From Takakia lepidozioides (Eukaryota; Streptophyta; Takakiopsida; Takakiales; Takakiaceae): DNA of 64,000 bases. Positions 34,501-44,141 of this stretch are shown here, piece by piece. The first letter of the stretch is position 1. Each line of letters starts with the position of its first letter. The stretch is taken from positions 53,611,053 through 53,675,052 of the forward strand of contig CM060732.1 of the NCBI GenBank assembly GCA_030704615.1, read 5' to 3'. The translations under genes were made by a program, and so were the position numbers. Below the pieces are notes generated by a model. That model saw only the letters and a program-made list of their open reading frames with translations, was not told where the DNA came from and ran no database searches.

Positions 34501-34767
34501 ACGCTTCAAAACCTGCAAGAAACGCGCCGCAGTACACTGGACACGATGGACAACATGCAAGGAGCATCAGTGCACACGTTCGCGGCTGCTGGCAAGTGGC
34601 AGGCGGCTTTGAATTCATGCCCTAAAAATGGAGGGCTCAGATGGCATTTGCGAACGGACGGTCCAGATGCGGCATCATCAGTGGACTGGAGGAAAGCGGA
34701 CTCATGGGCGGCGGACTGGCGGGCAGACTGTTGGGTGGACTGGCCGGGACTGGCACAACGGACTGGC

Positions 34768-35152
34768 ATGGATGGCGCGGATGGGTTTCTCAGAATGGAC
34801 GATCCAGATCCTTCGACCAGCGCGGACTGGCATATTGACAAACTGGGGGGCAGCAGACGGGCAGAGCGGACTGTTGGGTGGATTTGCGGGGACTGGCATA
34901 GCGGACTGGCGGCAGACTGGTGGTTTGGCGAACTGGGAACTGGACTCACGGGCAGCGGACTGGCGGGCGGACTGGCCGCGCCGGACTGGGGGCGGGGCTG
35001 CCGCGGGCGCGGCTGGTGGGCCGCGGCAGCAGGTGGGCGACCGCGCGGAGAGGGGGGGGGGTCCGGGTGGGGGGAGCCAGGCGTACGTGCGCGGGGCCCC
35101 CGGTCAGCTCGCGTGTGCGCCATAACGTCCCAATTATTGTAAAATGAGAGGC
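34768..35152 (-). repeat. Right terminal inverted repeat of the MULE
   Basis: Reverse complement of the left terminal repeat, ending ...AAAATGAGAGGC at 35152. The outer 38 bp are identical to the left end, and the interior matches with indels as far as 'catggatggcgc' at 34768. It carries the same CCAGTCYGCC-type words in inverted orientation and lies upstream of the transposase gene. It is 35 bp shorter than the left repeat. Confidence 0.93.
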
Positions 35153-35161
35153 GGCTGAAAG
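35153..35161. repeat. Right 9-bp target-site duplication of the MULE
   Basis: GGCTGAAAG, identical to 22992-23000. The undisturbed target site can be read as the left flank joined to 'ctacaaagccc' on the right. Confidence 0.93.
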
Positions 35162-35169
35162 CTACAAAG

Positions 35170-37030
35170 CCCTTCCACATAACCAATAATCAATGCCTCA
35201 CTCAGATCGCCAAGTAATCTGGGGATAACGCAAAGGGATTAAAACACTACAAGGGGTAAGTAATCCAGGGGGTGGTAACCCCATTGTAAGCCTCCACGGC
35301 CTCTAGGTGGTTATTTTTTCACCTCCTGAAATACAATTCGAGATCTGATCATCTGATCCCCCTTCAAAAAGAAAAAGAAAAAATGGTATTCACAGAAGTT
35401 TCAAACACAAGACAGAAGGTCAAATAATTATCTAAGATGAAAGAGTACATCAATGAAGCATGCAACAAGATCTCAATGCGAACTTTGCAGGTGAATATCA
35501 ACAGAGTATCAATATCTCTGAGTATTGCTCTTGACCCACAGGAACATTCAGGTAACAGTGATGTAATATATTACTATCTTAGGGATCAAAGTAAATGATG
35601 TAGAAATTAGATGTGGAGAAATGTAGAAATTGATGTGGAGATGTACTTCATCTCATTTGATCGGGCTCTTTGCCTTGTGAGCCTCCACACCAAGGATGAG
35701 AGGGAGACGAGATTCTTGTTGTACTGGATTTCACCATGGCAATCCAGCAAGTGACTCCACACTGCAGCAACTTGCTCTCCACCATCATTGTGATATGATG
35801 AGCGTGATGCAATCACTTGAGGGTGAGAAGAGGAGGGTGGTGGCTGCTTGTATGAAGAGACAAGCTTTTCAGAAAGGATGTTCCCACAACGCACAGGGCT
35901 AAGCTAGGAACCTTCAAGTTCTGCTGTAGAGCTCAGCATCTTCTTGCCCAATTGGTCGCTTGAAAAAAAATTTAGTTGTTTCCATACTTGGTCCAACCTC
36001 CAAACTTCCAAACTATCTTTGTCCCTATAATTTTCTCGGTCTTGGTCCGTAGTGTAAAGCTAGACGGGAATGCGCCATTCTTTCTTGGGCAATTGGTCCT
36101 TAGTGAGAAGCGCCCATTATGGACTCACTATGGTGTGGATATCTGGTCTAAACTATGGTACAATGGCACATTGTGAATGAATTATGAGGGAGGTTTTGTT
36201 GGGTTGGGGATGTTCCGAATCCTACCAAGTTTTGCATCATCTGCACTTTTGAGACACAGATTGTGCAGGCGTTCCCTTTGCCACACAAAATTCAAAATTT
36301 TCGATGAAGCTCGGTCATAAGCATACACTGGGGGATCTTGAGCTTGTGTGGTATACAACCCAAGATGGCAGTGTGCTCCTCTGGTCTACTGAGCGCACAA
36401 CTAGACGACATATGCAACGCCGCGTCTAGAGAGCCATGCATCAGATTAATGGGTCGGGATGTAGAGCTGAAACAGCCGTTAAAACTGAAGCTGTCAAAGA
36501 TGCCATGGAAAGGTAATGACATCTCTTTTCAGGGTTGCTGATTGTGTATCTCAGCCGAAACTACATCTAGTTTGGGCGAAGAAGTACACAAGATGGTAAT
36601 ACAAGGGCTCTACAGGCATATTTCTATAATCGATACACTTGTCCTCTTGAAATATCTAGTATACGTTTGTCTTCACAAATAGAGAATGTGTTCCTGACCT
36701 CCAGAGAAAGAGAGGTTCTTCTTTAGTCAGTAGCTTGCTGTCACAGCCCCTGTGGGATTCGCGATTGCTGCCAGATTTCCAGATGAAGAGTCCGTGAGAG
36801 CAAGGCGATGAACTTTCGTCCACGAGAAAAGAGTCTGCTAAAAGAAGGCCTTATAGAAGCTGAGTGTGGCTCGTAGCGAGCCTGGTATGAAGGGCACCCT
36901 TGTCCTTCACAATATTCTTAAGCATTAATTTTGGGAATAATGTTGGAATATGCATTCTAGCACTCCTTAGTAAAGATTAAAATGACAGGGGGTGCTGCAC
37001 AGTTTTGAACTTCTTGGAGTTGGTGGCAGG
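35170..37030. other. Intergenic region, no gene recognised
   Basis: No recognisable domain in any frame. Short low-complexity tracts ('aaaaagaaaaagaaaaaa' near 35368) are present. Some of the sequence may be degraded LINE, given the LINE fragment starting near 37.1 kb. Confidence 0.35.
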
Positions 37031-37129
37031 CAGGTCACCATTGGAGCATGGAACAGCAGCGGCAGAAGTTCCTATGGCGTTCCAACAGGCTTGACATGGT
37101 ATGGCTTTGTTGTTGTTGTTGTGAATTAT

Positions 37130-37690
37130 TTTGTATGAAAACTTCCCTGAATTTGTTTCCAGTCTGTGACATGGGAGAGGCCATCATGGATGACCTCAAG
37201 GGATTACCCACCCTCGGCACTAGACTGAAATTTAAACTCAGGGCGGGAAGCCTACCTTTGAACAGCAAACAGATGCAGAGAGGAAAGAGGAATTGCAATT
37301 GACTGTTGTTTGGGCAACCTGAAGACAATATTCGTTTTCTGGTTCATTGTCCAGGGTACTCTCATGAGAGAGACCCCCTGTTCAAATCCATCAAGGGAAT
37401 TGTGCCTTGTTTACCAACTTTGAGAGTCTCGAGGCTGAGCCAATAGCCCAGGCCCTTTTGGGACCTCGTTATTGGGCAAACCACACACAGCAGATTGATG
37501 CTTGTGTGAAGGGATTTCTAGAGGATATCTGGAAAACTTGGATTAATAGTCTGCTCCAAGGTAAGTCATACTACCGGCGTCAGCCCCTGACAAAGGTAGT
37601 TTCTGTCCCTTTGTGTTCCGCTCAAACTGAGCCTGGGGTCAATGGCTACAAGCCTACGGCAAACAACGTCTTGTCAGTACATTCTCTCTC
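37130..37690 (+). mobile_element. LINE 3'-end fragment, plus orientation
   Basis: Frames on the plus strand encode the end of a plant LINE reverse transcriptase. They read LKFKLRAGSLPLNSKQMQRG (37225-37290) and, after a stop, PEDNIRFLVHCPGYSHERDP (about 37320-37380), equivalent to the EEHFxxxCPxY segment. Another frame then reads [13 protein letters not shown] (about 37515-37555). The terminal about 200 bp (37485-37685) match the LINE tail inserted at 15750-15947 in reverse complement, and both copies stop at 'agtac', which marks the 3' end of this family. Confidence 0.75.
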
Positions 37691-37754
37691 TTTTGCGCCC
37701 CATTTATCCTAAACACTGACTGGCAGTGCAACTGCATGCATGTATTGCAGTTGT

Positions 37755-38400
37755 TGCAAGCGCGATGGTAGAGGAGCAGTGCTGGATGGTCTGTAGTATG
37801 AGGCAATGCCAGAGCATTAGTCATCCCTAAATTCCCTATTACAGGGTTTTCATTGGCTTGTCCAAAGTGCTATATGGGCAGTCTGAAGTCTACCGGTTGT
37901 CTGAGACCCAACTCGCTGAGGGGCCTTCTTCTGCAGGTACTAAGCCTTGCAATGTCATATGGCAAAGGTCAATTACTGCATACTCTTTTAGCACCCAATT
38001 TGAAGTGCAACCATTCATATCTAAGGTGGAGGGTGAGTGTAGCAGTGTAAATACGCACTTAGTGCTTTCTAACATGATGTCTATGCCAGCCCTCGAGTCA
38101 AAACTCAATCCCTGGTAAGGGGACCGTTTTTTTGGCTGTGAGCAGTATGAGAAGTTTGGCCTGCTTTTGCATATCTTGCTGGGTTGAAATCCATGACCCA
38201 GCCTGGAAGCCTTAGTATGGCATGGGGATTAGTCTGGCAAGGGTGGCTGTAGCCAAGGTTTGGAAGGACATTTTTTCTCTGACACACACACACAAACTCA
38301 CGTTTCTAGTCTTGCCACAACTCAGTAGGGGTGGAATGCTTACTAAGAGATTTTTGGGTTGTCCTTGCTAGCTACTTGTAACGAGGGGGATCGGTCCGCT
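37755..38400. other. Unassigned stretch upstream of the PPR gene
   Basis: Open frames here have no recognisable domain, and the reading upstream of the PPR ATG does not look like a transit peptide. It probably includes more retrotransposon sequence and the 5' region of the PPR gene. A short CA repeat occurs at about 38281-38294. Confidence 0.35.
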
Positions 38401-38433
38401 TTTGCTGTGGAGACAGGAATACCTGAAGGAGGC

Positions 38434-40155
38434 ATGCATGGAGTGTGGGTGCAGATCAATTCTAGAGGTCCAGATTTCAAGCTCAAGGATACCAATGGGG
38501 TAGTGTGGATTGATAGCTACAAGAAACCTGCATGGGTGGATGATCAACAGGAAGTGCATGCAGCACATTTGTTTCAATTTGGCAGATCTACCCTGACCAC
38601 TGACGCTCGAAGAGGACCAAGGGCGGGAGTCCACAAGAGCTCTTCAGGCACTCATGGGGATGTGAGGTCACTTTGTAAGGAAGGACAACTGAAAGAGGCG
38701 CTGCACATTTTGAACCAAAGAGGCATTACAGCGGACTCTGATACTTACATCTGTCTCTTGAAAGAGTGCATAAAGATGAAAGGCCTAGCAGAGGGAAAGC
38801 AGGTGCACACCCATATTATACAAAGTGGATTCAAGCCAAATATATTTCTACACAACACCCTCATCAACATGTATGTCAAGTGTGGGAGTCTGGTGGATGC
38901 TTGCCTGGTATTCGACCAAATGCTTGAACGAGATGTTTCCACATGGACGACGATCATGGCAGGATACGCCAAGCATGGGTGTGCTAGGGAGGCTTTGGAG
39001 ATCTACAAGAGAATGCTATGGGAAGGGGTTGTGCCTGATAGTGTCACCTTCGTTTGTGTTCTCAATGCGTGTGCCAGCCTGACAGCACTGGAAAAGGGCA
39101 GAGAGGTCCATGCTGACATCATCAAAGCTGGAATTAGGCCAAATATCATTCTGGAGACTGCCCTTGTGGACATGTATGCCAATTGTGGGAACATGAAGGA
39201 TGCCCGTCAAGTGTTTGAGAGTATGGCCAAACGAAACGTGGTCTCATGGAATGCAATAATCACAGGATATGCTCAGCATAGGTGTCTTACAGAGGCCCTG
39301 CATCTATTTGAACGAATGAAACAGGAAGACTTGAAACCAAATGTGGTCTCATGGAGTGCAATGATTGCAGGATATGCCAAGGATGGGTGTGGCCGGGAGG
39401 CTTTGGAGACCTATGAGCAAATGATACAGGAAGGGGTGACACCCAACCAGGTCACCTTCGTTTGTGTTCTCAATGCGTGTGCGAGCCTGACAGCACTGGA
39501 AAAGGGCAGAGAGGTCCATGCTGACATCATCATAGCTGGAATTAGGCCAAATATCATTCTGGAGACTGCCCTTGTTGACATGTATGCCAGATGTGGAAAT
39601 AGAAAGGATGCACGTCGAGTTTTTGGCAATATGGGTGAGCGAGATGTGGTGTCATGGAATGTGATGATCGCAGGATATGCTCAGCATGGGTGTGGTTGGG
39701 AGGCCTTGCAACTATTTGAACAAATGCAACAGGAAGGCTTGAAGCCAAATAGTATTTCCTTTACATGTCTTCTCTCTGCATGTAGCCATGTGGGCCTTGT
39801 GGATGAAGCCTGTCACTACTTTAACTCCATGATTCAAGATCATGACGTCACTCCTATCGTGGAGCATTTTGGCTGCATGGTGGACCTTCTTGGCCGTGCA
39901 GGGCAACTGGATGAGGCAGAGGACTTCATTGACAAAATGCCAATTGAACCAGCTGCGTCGACGTGGGGGGCCTTGCTTGCTGCCTGCAGTATTCATGGCA
40001 ATGTAGAGGTGGCAGAACGTGCTGCAAAATGCCTTCTTGAGTGGGATCCACAGCACGCAGCCACTTATGTGTTGTTATCAAACACCTATGCTGCAGCTGG
40101 TAGGTGGAATGATACTGCCAAGGTGAGAAAAATGATGAAGAACAGAGGAGTCTGA
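38434..40155 (+). CDS. PLS-class PPR protein, truncated before its DYW domain
   Basis: PPR proteins of this class bind organellar RNA and guide C-to-U editing; the DYW domain supplies the deaminase. The intronless frame from ATG 38434 gives 573 residues. The repeats start near DVRSLCKEGQLKEALHIL, continue through about a dozen P/L/S motifs (for example RDVVSWNVMIAGYAQHGCGW), and end in E motifs ([57 protein letters not shown]). A TGA at 40153-40155 then stops translation inside the usual 'RGVxKEPG' junction. The DYW domain continues in the same frame after the stop. A 147-bp stretch is duplicated within the gene (39043 and 39451). The N-terminal about 65 residues do not resemble a PPR protein or an obvious transit peptide, so the true start is uncertain; targeting to plastid or mitochondrion is family knowledge only. 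Confidence 0.85.
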   Translation: MHGVWVQINSRGPDFKLKDTNGVVWIDSYKKPAWVDDQQEVHAAHLFQFGRSTLTTDARRGPRAGVHKSSSGTHGDVRSLCKEGQLKEALHILNQRGITADSDTYICLLKECIKMKGLAEGKQVHTHIIQSGFKPNIFLHNTLINMYVKCGSLVDACLVFDQMLERDVSTWTTIMAGYAKHGCAREALEIYKRMLWEGVVPDSVTFVCVLNACASLTALEKGREVHADIIKAGIRPNIILETALVDMYANCGNMKDARQVFESMAKRNVVSWNAIITGYAQHRCLTEALHLFERMKQEDLKPNVVSWSAMIAGYAKDGCGREALETYEQMIQEGVTPNQVTFVCVLNACASLTALEKGREVHADIIIAGIRPNIILETALVDMYARCGNRKDARRVFGNMGERDVVSWNVMIAGYAQHGCGWEALQLFEQMQQEGLKPNSISFTCLLSACSHVGLVDEACHYFNSMIQDHDVTPIVEHFGCMVDLLGRAGQLDEAEDFIDKMPIEPAASTWGALLAACSIHGNVEVAERAAKCLLEWDPQHAATYVLLSNTYAAAGRWNDTAKVRKMMKNRGV

Positions 40156-40569
40156 AAGGAGCCAGGTCACTGCTGCATTGAAGTCAACAACCATGTGCAT
40201 ACATTCACTGTGGATGACAAGTTGCATCCCCAAGTTGAGGTAATCCATACTGAGCTGAAGAGATTGTCAAGGCAGATGAAGGAGTCTGGATACTTGCCTG
40301 ACACGCGGTTTGTAATGCATGATGTGGAGGAGGAGAAAAAGGAATTTTCTCTTTGCTACCACAGTGAGAGGCTGGCCATTGCTTTTGGGCTCATTAGTAC
40401 ACCCCCTAGGATAGCTCTTCGAGTCATCAAGAACCTTCGGGTTTGTGGTGACTGCCACACGGCCACCAAGTTCATCTCAAAGATTACTGGGCGAGTAATT
40501 GTCGTACGGGATGCTAACCGCTTTCACCACGTCCAAGATGGCAGTTGTTCTTGTGGGGATTACTGGTGA
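40156..40569 (+). pseudogene. In-frame DYW deaminase domain beyond the stop codon
   Basis: After the TGA the same frame runs on for 138 codons with no further stop until TGA at 40567. It reads [20 protein letters not shown] (PG box), [20 protein letters not shown], then [12 protein letters not shown] (HxE active-site motif), [13 protein letters not shown] (CxxCH zinc ligands), [18 protein letters not shown] and the terminal DYW. Every hallmark residue is intact. Ancestral CGA (Arg) changed to TGA by one C-to-T transition would explain the stop. Either this is a very recent null, or the product works as an E-type protein without its own DYW domain, or the stop is a sequencing error. Confidence 0.88.
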
Positions 40570-40779
40570 ATGAGCAACATATTTGAAAGAAAGTGTGCCA
40601 CTTTAGACATGAAAGGGGAAGTTGATGGATGATTTGTCATATTTTGGTATGGAGATAGTCTTGGTAGCTTGGTAGCTTGGTAGAGCTTGCTGGTGGTACA
40701 AAATCTTGTGATTTGCTACTATTTGCAACATTATGCGGCAACAAGTGTACATAACTTTGAATCACAGACCTGAACATCA

Positions 40780-41110
40780 AGGTGACCAATTATAATGTGA
40801 AGCCAGAAGGGCGAGAAACAGTCATGGATGATTGCGCGGACCCTCCGACTTTTGCTCAAAGACTTGGACTTACGAGAGTCGCGTAAGATGCCCACATACG
40901 CATCCCATTGAGGGTCAATGATCACATGCTCCAGACCTGCCTTTACAGTCACCAGTCGATCCACCATCAAAAAGTTTGTGGCAAAGCGGGTTTCACCCGG
41001 GTTCCTAAGGCTGTATTTGGGTTCATGACATCTTGAAAATTTCATCATTTTATTGTGCTGTGCCAACTCAAAGCTGCTTAAAGTTGAATCTTGAGACAAT
41101 TCTCTGAAGG
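40780..41110 (-). pseudogene. hAT transposase fragment
   Basis: Within one minus-strand frame, the reading LRNPGETRFATNFLMVDRLV, then HVIIDPQWDAYVG and CFSPFWLHI resembles the hAT transposase (DUF659-associated) region with its 'TRFAT.fl.l..l' motif and the following 'D..W..' segment. The fragment covers about 100 residues. No dimerisation region or zinc finger was recognised around it, so it is a remnant. A further minus frame at 41345-41614 could be part of the same element but shows no clear motif. Confidence 0.6.
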
Positions 41111-41199
41111 CGTATGAATAAAATACAATGCTTGAACTCATATGATGACATAAGAGCTGTCGATTTTCAGTTGTGGAATTTGGAGTTTTCACCTGCTCC

Positions 41200-43200
41200 A
41201 CTCATATGATGTACAGGTATGGCCACCATTCTCATTTCAGCGACGATATTCAGTCCCACCCCCGGCAGAGCTGCTAGAGCAATCCATGGTGAAGATCTTG
41301 GTTTCTAGGACCTGCCGTTAGATCCCGGGGAGACATGTCCAATGCTATGAACTGGCTGACTCTACAGTTGGTGGTGGAAAGCAGCGCCGAGCACAAAAAT
41401 GTGTCGTCTCCTCCCATGATCGGCATTGGAATATTTTTTTACAATTGGCTTTGATAGGTGGGTTGGTAAGTGTGTCCCAGCACACCATTAACTTTTTTCG
41501 GACAAGTTGAAGAATGAACTGCAGGTTCAGATGAGCAAAGCAGTCATCGGGTGTGATCTCGTACTTGTGCACCTTGAGCGTTGTCCTTCTCTGTAATCGG
41601 AACCACTTGTACACATACTGACATCACTCCATCAATCTTTATCTGGATTGCATTCCTGGTATCTGTTTCGCTGCATACTTACCTCTTCTGATTTTGATAT
41701 CCACCTGCAACCCAAGTAATTGCTGTCACTTTTTTTTTTCAGCGCCAAAGACACAAATTTAAGTACAATCCCAGTAGCTATGAGTATTGCAATTCCACAT
41801 TGTTGATGGCACCGGTGAAGCTTCACTAGTCAGCTTCAAGCTCTTTCAAAAACCAACTGAGAGACACGAATTATACGTTCGGATCCCTGTGAACATGCCG
41901 TAGAAAAAGGTATCCAGGACTAAGTGAAGGCGAAGTGGCTCTTAGTTACGCCGGTCAGTGGACCGGAGTATTCTCTCTCTTCAGCACTGAGGTCTTCGTA
42001 TAGTGAGATGGATGCTATTTTAAAGATTACACTGACTCCAGAACCAGCGGGGTTTACTGATCTCTACAAATTACTTTCGTTATTTTGAGAGATTGCTCGC
42101 GTAAAGTTTGGGATTTCAAAAATCCCAGGAGGCTGCCTACATAACTGATACCCATCGAATCCGGCTTGTGAAAGTGCTGGAAATGTTAGAGTTGTCACTT
42201 AGATATACAATGCTTACAGTAACATCGTGACAATGCTTCTTCTATGTACACCTACAATGTGAATACGCGTCGTCGGCGAGGATGCTAACCGTGCAAAGAC
42301 TGTTATAGGAAGTACCAGAGGAGCCTCTCAATGTGGTGCATCTAGTGCGTGCCGCCTGGGGGTGGTTGTACCTTGTCTATTTCCCCTTACCATCAAGCAA
42401 GTTGGGATGTTTTTAGCAGCTGACTCTAGGGTCAGACAAGTGGTTTAAAATGGATATTTGGAATCCAGCTTCGCAGCTCCCCAGGTGATAGTGTGATGTA
42501 TTTGACTGGAGTTGTAAAGCATGAGAATCCAAACGTGAAGACCAACAAGTGTAGTAACTGACCTGCAGCAGCAGCAGCATGCAGAGCAGCACTAGCACTA
42601 CCACCACCTGCACAAGTTCAATGTGAGTCAAGCGCTACTCTCTGATTACTCCGCCATCTCCGCAGCACGACTCCGCCATATCCGACTGTCTGTATATATA
42701 TTACAGCCGTCTACAGCTCTCCCTCGGAATGTCGTACTCTGTACTCTCTGTTATTGAACAACTTACGAGAATCAATGGACATTTTCAAGTGTATTATGGA
42801 TGAAAGTAGATTACAGAAAGAGGAGCCATACGCAACTAGCCGCTTGTTGAGATGGAGGCATGCATATAATGTTTATGCCCTATTCTGATTGTCACTCTCA
42901 GGAAAGCTTCTGTCAAAGATCCAAGGATTCAATTATCTGAGGAAACAAGTGGGGTGTACGTTGTGAAGTGTCGGGCTGAGGTAGAAGAATATCAAGATCC
43001 TGGCATTAGTCACTAGTGGGACAATTCTACCCTCAGTGGGCAGGAGTGCTTTGAAGCACCCCTAATTTTAGCAGCAGTGTGGTTGCAGGAGGGGGAGGAA
43101 CGAGTTGATGTCCTCTTGCGAGATGCAGACAATGACTTATAGGTTCCCTGGTGGTGGAGGCATGGGTCCTGATGTACGCCTCCTTGATCGAGGCCATTAT
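41200..43200. other. Intergenic, no gene recognised
   Basis: Nothing recognisable as coding. A T-run (about 41731-41740) and a 'gcagcagcagcagcatgcag' stretch (near 42564) are the only low-complexity marks. Confidence 0.35.
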
Positions 43201-43204
43201 GTAC

Positions 43205-43228
43205 TCTCTCTCTCTCTCTCTCTCTCTG
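43205..43228 (+). repeat. (TC)n microsatellite
   Basis: A run of about 12 TC units, upstream of the recognisable part of the rhamnogalacturonate lyase gene. Such CT/GA tracts are frequent in plant 5' regions; a regulatory role is only a possibility. Confidence 0.9.
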
Positions 43229-43816
43229 GGGTTTAAACCACTAGTTAGTCTCCACAATTGAGCGCAATTCTAACGAAATTCTGCCTTTGTCATCAGCTTT
43301 ATGAATATCCACTAAAAGATACTGGTGTCCTTCTCCTTCCCCAGAGTAAATTGGCTGAGGGTATCCCTACCGCCATTCTCTCAAGAGCCGAATCAACCCA
43401 ATTTTGCGAAACCCAGCAAATTGAAGTGCTCAGAGTGCGCAAGTATCCCAGATATGATGTAAACCCAAGCTGGTCTTTGTTTTAAATTACGAGGATGCCC
43501 TATGTCCAGCAGAGAAGGACGACTTCAATTGATAATGTCATTACAGGAGTTGGGATACTTGGATTCATGTCACTCCAACTTCCAAATGAGAAACATAACC
43601 ATCGGAAACATTTTTATGATCTTCAATTCATCTAAATTGTTTGCTGACTGCAGATATTTATTGAGTTTGCTAGCTGTGCAAACATGTACTTGCTAGTCGT
43701 AATGTATACACCAGGCTTTTGATTTGGCAAGATTTCCATGGCACTGGAAAGAAACAAAGAAATTTAGTTACATCTACCAAAACACACACACACACACACT
43801 CTGTCATGCACAGACA

Positions 43817-44035
43817 AATGAAATGAAATGAAATGGTGCTTTATAACGTCCGCGGAAAGCTCGTAGAGCTTATGGGACAAAATGGAAGAAAACATGAGAG
43901 AGGAACAAATCCAGAAACCACAATTAATGTTCTAGCGATTGTCTAAGGGTGAAGGCCTCGTGTAGGTAGGCTGCCACCCATTTTTGATCCTCATAGTGAA
44001 AGACATCAGTGAGAAAGAAAGAAAGAAATTTCATA
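43817..44035 (-). mobile_element. LINE 3' tail, minus orientation, ending in (ATTTC)n
   Basis: Reading on the minus strand: 'ggcagcctacctacacgagg', 'cttagacaatcgctagaaca', 'cccataagctctacgagctt', 'ttataaagcaccatttcatt', then tandem ATTTC units that form the 3' tail. It matches 47985-48160 (plus orientation) almost base for base. It lies about 100 bp upstream of the first recognisable rhamnogalacturonate lyase exon, antisense to it. Confidence 0.8.
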
Positions 44036-44141
44036 GGGCCACAAGCAGACAGAAACATATGACGCAGTGACTGCTACACACATACTAAAATATCAAGATT
44101 GACATCCAGTATCTTAACAGGCAGTTTATTGTTGGGTACAG

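Larger units (their letters stand above)
23001..35152. mobile_element. Complete 12.15-kb Mutator-like element carrying a ULP1 protease gene (Kaonashi-like)
   Basis: The element is defined by long terminal inverted repeats (23001-23420 and 34768-35152) and flanked by a perfect 9-bp duplication, GGCTGAAAG. It carries two convergent genes, each starting near one terminal repeat: a ULP1/C48-type protease gene on the plus strand (about 24.6-30.0 kb) and a MULE transposase on the minus strand (about 34.5-31.1 kb). MULEs that carry ULP-like protease genes are known in plants (the Kaonashi/KI-MULE group). This one is unusual in its density of AGTCTG-type motifs in both terminal repeats, introns, exons and the intergenic centre. 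The identical target-site duplication and the well-matched outer termini suggest a fairly recent insertion, whereas the gene frames show some decay. Confidence 0.95.
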
